Shown piece by piece: positions 4,867-9,525 of a stretch of 9,525 nt of DNA. The DNA comes from Candidatus Thalassarchaeaceae archaeon (GTDB taxonomy: Archaea > Thermoplasmatota > Poseidoniia > Poseidoniales > Thalassarchaeaceae). Every line of letters starts with the position of its first letter. Position 1 is the first letter of the stretch. The DNA is taken from NCBI GenBank assembly GCA_013329905.1, contig DUJH01000003.1, positions 2,855 through 12,379 of the forward strand, in the 5' to 3' direction. The notes beneath the pieces were generated by a model. It did no database searches and had not been told where the DNA came from. It saw only the letters and a program-made list of their open reading frames with translations. The translations under genes were made by a program, and so were the position numbers.

Positions 4867-7800
4867 TCACTCAGTCGTTCGGTCATCGTAGCGAATCGGC
4901 GAACCCGAGTTGCCTCGTACGCCGTCCAACATATCGTCCTCGATTTCGAAGTAATCGTTTAGCCAATCGCCATCGGAATCCCAGTGCGCTGGATTTGTAC
5001 CATCAGCGATTTGATCGCCATCGATATCAATCATCCACCAGCCCCAGACATATTCTCCCAAACCGGTGTTAGGGTAGTGATATCGATCACCAGCAAAGCG
5101 TTCGTACATGTCTGCCCAAGCCCCGTTGACGAGTGTCTCGTCGTTGCTTTCATCGAGCAATTGGTAATCGACATCATTGTCGTCGACGATGTAAGCGTAG
5201 AGCGTATCGTCGTTGTTTATTTTGTACATTCGGAAGTAATTGGTCTCAAGCGCTGCAGCTCCACCACAGGTCCCTAGCAGCGCCTCGCGCAGTTGCCACC
5301 ATTCCTCAACAATGCCTCCTGAGCAATCGAAGAGGTTGGCCTGGCGAACAAGTGTTGGTGAGGAGAGAGTCGCATTGACGACGCCGTAGTATTCTTGGAA
5401 ATTGTTGTATGGAATGTAAACACAATTGCCCCCAGTACAATCCCACCCTCCGTCATTGTCCGCATCCTGCCCCGCATCGCTGGCATCAGTCGCGTCGTGT
5501 GTGAACCATGTCCAATCGAGTAATGGGCGTCCGATTGTGCCACCATTGACGGTGACTGGCTTGAGGACGCTCGGTGTCACCTGATACCAGACGACTGAAA
5601 CCTGTAGGTAAGAAGACCAGTTGTCATTGGTCTCGTTCCAACCTCTGTAATACTCGTAGAAGTCGGGCATCATGTCACCGTCCGTGTCGTTGTCGAGCGC
5701 GTTTGTTCCATACTTGAACACCTCACGGCCGTCTGAGAGATTCATGTTCTGATCGTATCCGACGATGTTTCCACCGCTTCTAGTGACCTCCATAATCTGA
5801 GAGTCGTCGTCGCTATCGATGTCGAGCGGATGAGTTCCGTTATTGTATTCCATCAGATTAGTGAAGTAGAGTTCAGCGTAAGATGGGATAATTTGGTCGC
5901 CGGCTGGTCCGGGTGTGAATTCGCGGTTCTCCCAAACTCCTTGCGTAGCGGGAGTGTCGAAGATGGTTCGGTCGTACCAGCCGTCAGCATCGGGATCATA
6001 CTCTATGTCAAGCGGGTTCAGCGGGTTCAGCGACCATCGGTACTCGTTGACTGGTAGCCATTGACCGTAAATCGAGTAACAGAATTCCCAGCCGTCTGGC
6101 AGGCCATCACTATCTGAGTCTGCGTGTGTTGGATCGGAGACCCCTGCAAGACTGAAATTGAAATTATCGGGGTCGATGGAATTGATCAGGCCTGCGCGGT
6201 CACTCGAGACTATGTCCTTGGTCGAGAACATCACCCAAAGTTGGTCGGCAGCGGCTTGCTCCGACATGCTTTGCTCCTGCATGTAGGCGGTAATCGTATC
6301 GAGACCGTAGGACACTAGTCCGGTTCCGTTAGGGATGGTGTCGATTGCCGAACGCTTCCCATAGACGCGAGCATCGTATTCGGCGAGGTTGTCGTATGAT
6401 TCCGAGTCCGAGATGTATCCGTCTCCATTGCAGTCGAATGAATCCTCATCGCTATCTGCGTGGACATCGATATCTGTAAGTGCGTTCATCGTCCAGATAT
6501 TGGCTTCAAGGTCCCATTCAGTGAACCAATACTCGTATCCATCACTCATGCCATCTCGGTCAGTGTCCTCGGCATTTGGGTCAGTGATTCCCAACAATGC
6601 TTGGAGCAGCGGCTTTGCAGGCTCACCAAGTTGCCATGCATCGAATTGCTCAAGGGCAATTTCGGCTCGACCCTCCTTGTTGAAGAGAATACGATAGACT
6701 CTGTTGACCGCTTCGTCGGGGTCGAGTGATTCGGCTTCTTCCCAGAGTCGAGGAGCGTCGGGTGGTGATAGACCACCGTTCTGGGGATTCTTGTTAGTGA
6801 GATTGAGTTCAACGAGATCTGTTATGCCGTCGCGATCCGAGTCGTAATTTCCATCACCAGCTACCAACGGATTGAGGGTCCAAACCTCATCGCTGGCATT
6901 CCAGCGAGTGAACATCAATTCGATTCCATCGAGAAGGCCATCACCATCGGTATCCGGATTATTGGGGTCGGCGGTATAGCCAGTGAGAGAAATTTGCTCC
7001 TCGCTCAGGAATGTTCCGAATGAGAGTGTTGATTCAGCAGAAAGCCAAGGTGTCGCGAGCAATTCACCACCGACGTGTAAGAGATAGAATTGCGGAACAG
7101 TCGTGAGATCATCGATCTCACTCATGTTGCCGTCGATGACATTGTACTCCTCCCAATTGTTCATTCCATCACCGTCGGGATCACCGACCTGATCGCCTTC
7201 ATCAACAGGATTGAGGGTCCAACCCTCGTCATACAGACTCCACCGCGCGTGATAGAATTCCCATCCGTCTGGGATACCATCGCGGTCAGAGTCGGGTTCG
7301 AGGGGGTTAGAGGCACCCACATCGTCGCTAGTGGTGCCGTTAATCAGACTGCGATATGAATTGCTGGTGTGGAGGCCGAAGGAGGCTCCGGCGAAGCCGA
7401 TCCATGACTCGTGGGCGAGCAGTGTGGTGAAATTATCGGGGAATGTGAGGCTTGTATCGGTCGTATCGGTGTGGATAATCTGATCCTTGAGATGGTATTC
7501 CAGCCAATTGACCAATCTCTCATTCAAGTCGAGGACACCGTCGTGATTGACGTCAAATCCGTCCCCGTCAGGGTTGTTGAGGGCGTCCGAGCCATTCAGC
7601 GGGTTGATACCGCGGTTATTGCGGCCCCAAGTGCATTGGTAACGAGCCTCCCAGCCGTCAGGTAGAGAATCGCCGTCGGAATCGGGGTTATTGGGGTCGG
7701 TCTTGGTCCAATTCTGAGCAGCGCTGGCATTCTCTCGATGAGTAGGTAGGCCTTCGATGAGGACCGTCTCCAGCAAGTTGCCCCACATGTATTCGCAGAG

Positions 7801-9525
7801 GTTATCGAGGCCGTCTCCATCAGCATCCATGGTCGCATCGCTCGGGTCACGCGGGTCAAGGGTCCAGAGGTTGCCTCCGGTGTAAACATCACCAATCCAG
7901 CGACGGTGCTCAATCTCCCAGCCGTCGGGCATTCCGTCACCGTCACTGTCAGCGCTCGTCGGATCGGTTGGGCCATCAGTTCCTCCACCAGCTCCTGAGT
8001 TAAGCCAACCAGAGAGGTGGACGTCGAGGGCATCTTCGCCATCATCATCGTCACAGATGTATTCCTCATTCAGGTAATGACAAGAGAATTCCGTCGACTC
8101 GGCGAACCATCCCCAATACTCCTGACCGTCGGTCAAACCGTCTCCATCAGTATCGATATTTCGAGGGTCAGTGCCGTTGAAACCACCCTCGCTAGTATTG
8201 ACGAAGCGATATTCGTCGAGATTACTCCAATCGCGGCTGAATTCGACTCCGGCGACATCGAAGTGAACTCCGTCAGCGTCGGCATCGCGCTCACGGTCGT
8301 AAGGGTCAGTTGGGTCGAGTCCGTAGACAAATTCCCAACCATCAGGCATACCGTCGAGGTCGGAATCAGACGACTGCGGGTCGATCGGCATGATGTTCAT
8401 GTATTGACCAGGTGATACTCCAGCGAAGAGATACTCATTGCCATCATTGATGAAAGTCGAGAGTGATGTGACTAAACCCGGCATCCTCGTCAGGTTGTCA
8501 AAATATCCAAGGATGCCGTGAGAGCCACCCTCGAGAGCCCAAGTTCCATCCCTCGAACCGAGGATGATACATTTTTCAGTGGCGAGAATCGAGTGAATGT
8601 CGTTAGCGCCTTCCTCCCATCGCTCAATGTTGAACATTCGATCGGTGTTGAAGGCCTGCTCTGGCAGACCGACGAAGAGGTCGAGATCGATTAGGTGCAA
8701 GCCGCCAGGAGTACCCAGCCAGATTCCTGTGACCTCTTCGAGCGAGCCATCGGCGGCGACTGGGCCAGCGAGTTCCATCACATTCACAACAGCAGATTTA
8801 GAGGAATTTAGAAGGTCGGCAAATTGCACGTAATCCTCCGCCGTGTCTGTATCGTAAATCCAGAATGGGCTGCCGATGGATGGTGTTCCATCGGTCGTGT
8901 CCCAGCGGATCATTCCACTGTCCGTTCCGACGATGAGCATTGGACCTCGACCGGCCATCGGCACGTGAATGACTTCCGTCAGAGAGGCACCCGCATCGGC
9001 GACGAGATCAGAAAGGGGTTGAATGAAGATTGGAGAGGTGAAATCAGGAGTGCCTCGACCCGAGGCAGGCTCGGAGAGGGTCATCGTCCAGACATTTGTG
9101 CCTTGACCGAGAATGAAGAGGTCGAGATCACCACTGCCGGTCTGAAGTCTCTCGATGACCCGAACCGTCCCGAGATCAGATTCGGTCATCGTATCCATCT
9201 GTGGCAGACCGTTTTCAAGAATCAGAGCGTGAAGTCCTTGATTGGTGCCGATAATGAGGTAATCCTCTGATGCTGGACTCCACCTCATCATCGTGAACAT
9301 CTCCATTCCTTGAGGGAGTTCGTCCGTTGAGGAGGTACCTTGGAATGGGTCGATGGTGGTGATTCCATAGGCTGAGCCGATAATCAAACGGTCTCGTCCT
9401 TGGTCGGGAATCACTGTATGGACGCGACCATCGACGAGCATGGGGTCAGTACCCTGATCGAAGAACATCACCTCACCCGAATCATCCGTAAGCATCGAAG
9501 CTCTCAATCCTGGACGAACCCAATT
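4867..9525 (-). CDS. Giant secreted/surface protein: beta-propeller-like region plus thrombospondin type 3-like calcium-binding repeats, 5'-partial
   Basis: The frame is open at the right edge (NWVRPG precedes a TTG at 9507), so the true start and any signal peptide lie outside; 1552 codons are visible. Numbering from the TTG, residues 1-375 hold about seven strand motifs of the type hhhhGTxxGhxxhD. Examples are RLIIGSAYGI at 40, YLIIGTNQGL at 83, MLIVGTDSGM at 190, GIWLGTPGGL at 261 and CIILGSRDGT at 313, as in Reg_prop-like propellers. From 381 to the end there are about ten DxDxDGxxDGxE motifs, typical of calcium-binding thrombospondin type 3 repeats. They are at 381, 452, 520, 609, 739, 852, 981, 1130, 1274 and 1510, with a degenerate one at 1231. 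The protein is very acidic, poor in Cys and Lys and rich in NxS/T sequons, fitting an exported, calcium-stabilised protein. It ends at RTTE with no C-terminal membrane helix or PGF-CTERM-like sorting motif. Substrate and role cannot be read from the sequence; adhesion or a surface structure is inference. Confidence 0.92.
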   Translation of the reverse strand, partial: NWVRPGLRASMLTDDSGEVMFFDQGTDPMLVDGRVHTVIPDQGRDRLIIGSAYGITTIDPFQGTSSTDELPQGMEMFTMMRWSPASEDYLIIGTNQGLHALILENGLPQMDTMTESDLGTVRVIERLQTGSGDLDLFILGQGTNVWTMTLSEPASGRGTPDFTSPIFIQPLSDLVADAGASLTEVIHVPMAGRGPMLIVGTDSGMIRWDTTDGTPSIGSPFWIYDTDTAEDYVQFADLLNSSKSAVVNVMELAGPVAADGSLEEVTGIWLGTPGGLHLIDLDLFVGLPEQAFNTDRMFNIERWEEGANDIHSILATEKCIILGSRDGTWALEGGSHGILGYFDNLTRMPGLVTSLSTFINDGNEYLFAGVSPGQYMNIMPIDPQSSDSDLDGMPDGWEFVYGLDPTDPYDRERDADADGVHFDVAGVEFSRDWSNLDEYRFVNTSEGGFNGTDPRNIDTDGDGLTDGQEYWGWFAESTEFSCHYLNEEYICDDDDGEDALDVHLSGWLNSGAGGGTDGPTDPTSADSDGDGMPDGWEIEHRRWIGDVYTGGNLWTLDPRDPSDATMDADGDGLDNLCEYMWGNLLETVLIEGLPTHRENASAAQNWTKTDPNNPDSDGDSLPDGWEARYQCTWGRNNRGINPLNGSDALNNPDGDGFDVNHDGVLDLNERLVNWLEYHLKDQIIHTDTTDTSLTFPDNFTTLLAHESWIGFAGASFGLHTSNSYRSLINGTTSDDVGASNPLEPDSDRDGIPDGWEFYHARWSLYDEGWTLNPVDEGDQVGDPDGDGMNNWEEYNVIDGNMSEIDDLTTVPQFYLLHVGGELLATPWLSAESTLSFGTFLSEEQISLTGYTADPNNPDTDGDGLLDGIELMFTRWNASDEVWTLNPLVAGDGNYDSDRDGITDLVELNLTNKNPQNGGLSPPDAPRLWEEAESLDPDEAVNRVYRILFNKEGRAEIALEQFDAWQLGEPAKPLLQALLGITDPNAEDTDRDGMSDGYEYWFTEWDLEANIWTMNALTDIDVHADSDEDSFDCNGDGYISDSESYDNLAEYDARVYGKRSAIDTIPNGTGLVSYGLDTITAYMQEQSMSEQAAADQLWVMFSTKDIVSSDRAGLINSIDPDNFNFSLAGVSDPTHADSDSDGLPDGWEFCYSIYGQWLPVNEYRWSLNPLNPLDIEYDPDADGWYDRTIFDTPATQGVWENREFTPGPAGDQIIPSYAELYFTNLMEYNNGTHPLDIDSDDDSQIMEVTRSGGNIVGYDQNMNLSDGREVFKYGTNALDNDTDGDMMPDFYEYYRGWNETNDNWSSYLQVSVVWYQVTPSVLKPVTVNGGTIGRPLLDWTWFTHDATDASDAGQDADNDGGWDCTGGNCVYIPYNNFQEYYGVVNATLSSPTLVRQANLFDCSGGIVEEWWQLREALLGTCGGAAALETNYFRMYKINNDDTLYAYIVDDNDVDYQLLDESNDETLVNGAWADMYERFAGDRYHYPNTGLGEYVWGWWMIDIDGDQIADGTNPAHWDSDGDWLNDYFEIEDDMLDGVRGNSGSPIRYDDRTTE
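4945..8367 (-). repeat. Array of degenerate thrombospondin type 3-like coding modules
   Basis: This part of the giant gene encodes about ten modules with a core DSDGDGMPDGWE and spacing of roughly 70-150 residues. Most continue as 'RW...WTLNP...D(P)DGDGxxNxxEY': W756/WTLNP 763, W869/WTLNP 876, W998/WTMNA 1005, W1150/WSLNP 1158 and W537/WTLDP 548. At DNA level the copies share only short identical runs, for example 'ggattgagggtccaa' near 6870 and 7208 and 'attattggggtcgg' near 6958 (near-match at 7687). The duplications are therefore old and diverged. Confidence 0.85.
6012..6029. repeat. 9-bp tandem duplication inside the giant repeat gene
   Basis: The unit gcgggttca occurs twice in direct tandem and keeps the frame. 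On the minus strand it encodes LNPLNPL in place of the single LNP seen in sister modules (W-S-L-N-P-L-N-P-L at about 1158-1166). It looks like a recent replication-slippage event within one module. Confidence 0.6.

Noticed and set aside
4945..8367. Possible CRISPR array or DNA minisatellite from recurring 'ccatcaccgtcggaatc'-like runs
   Set aside because: The copies differ in sequence and spacing (about 200-700 bp) and stay in one reading frame with conserved protein motifs, so they are diverged coding repeats.
4984..9270. Many plus-strand open frames of 60-150 codons across the giant gene
   Set aside because: The periodic Asp/Gly codons (gat/gac, ggt/gga) on the minus strand read as stop-free Ile/Val/Ser/Arg frames on the plus strand. 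They are by-products of the repeat composition.

Overview
The window most resembles a planktonic archaeal genome, probably Marine Group II (Poseidoniales-like). This is an inference from gene content. It combines an archaeal UPF0201/COG1325 RNA-binding protein, bacterial-type DnaJ and TrhO, and a very large secreted-type protein of calcium-binding 'DSDGDGxPDGWE' repeats with many N-glycosylation sequons. Gene density is high: gaps are 78 bp or less, two genes overlap, and no stretch over 300 bp lacks a gene. No tRNA, rRNA, CRISPR array or transposase was seen.

Left part (1-2043). The minus strand carries the first 166 codons of dnaJ, running off the left edge. Upstream of it on the same strand is a protein with two N-terminal membrane helices, a long Ala/Lys-rich helix and a C-terminal zinc ribbon. 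The UPF0201 gene diverges from this pair across a 61-bp gap.

Middle (2034-4277). A minus-strand gene fuses a complete pyroglutamyl-peptidase I domain (Glu/Cys/His triad present) to a complete MutT-like Nudix domain. Its 3' end overlaps UPF0201 by 10 bp. Diverging from it is a two-gene plus-strand unit: a small two-helix membrane protein, then the tRNA U34 hydroxylase gene trhO, 10 bp downstream.

Right part (4298-9525). A perfect 11-bp inverted repeat marks the convergent ends of trhO and an unrecognised helical protein. The remaining half of the window is one minus-strand gene, open at the right edge. It encodes a beta-propeller-like N-terminal region followed by about ten calcium-binding thrombospondin type 3-like modules. 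Most modules include an extra 'W...WTLNP' element.

The genes do not form one pathway. They look like housekeeping functions (chaperone, RNA binding, peptide/nucleotide clean-up, tRNA modification) next to one giant cell-surface or secreted protein. I see no clear defence, mobile or biosynthetic system. The most unusual items are the Pcp-Nudix fusion and the composite repeat architecture of the giant protein.
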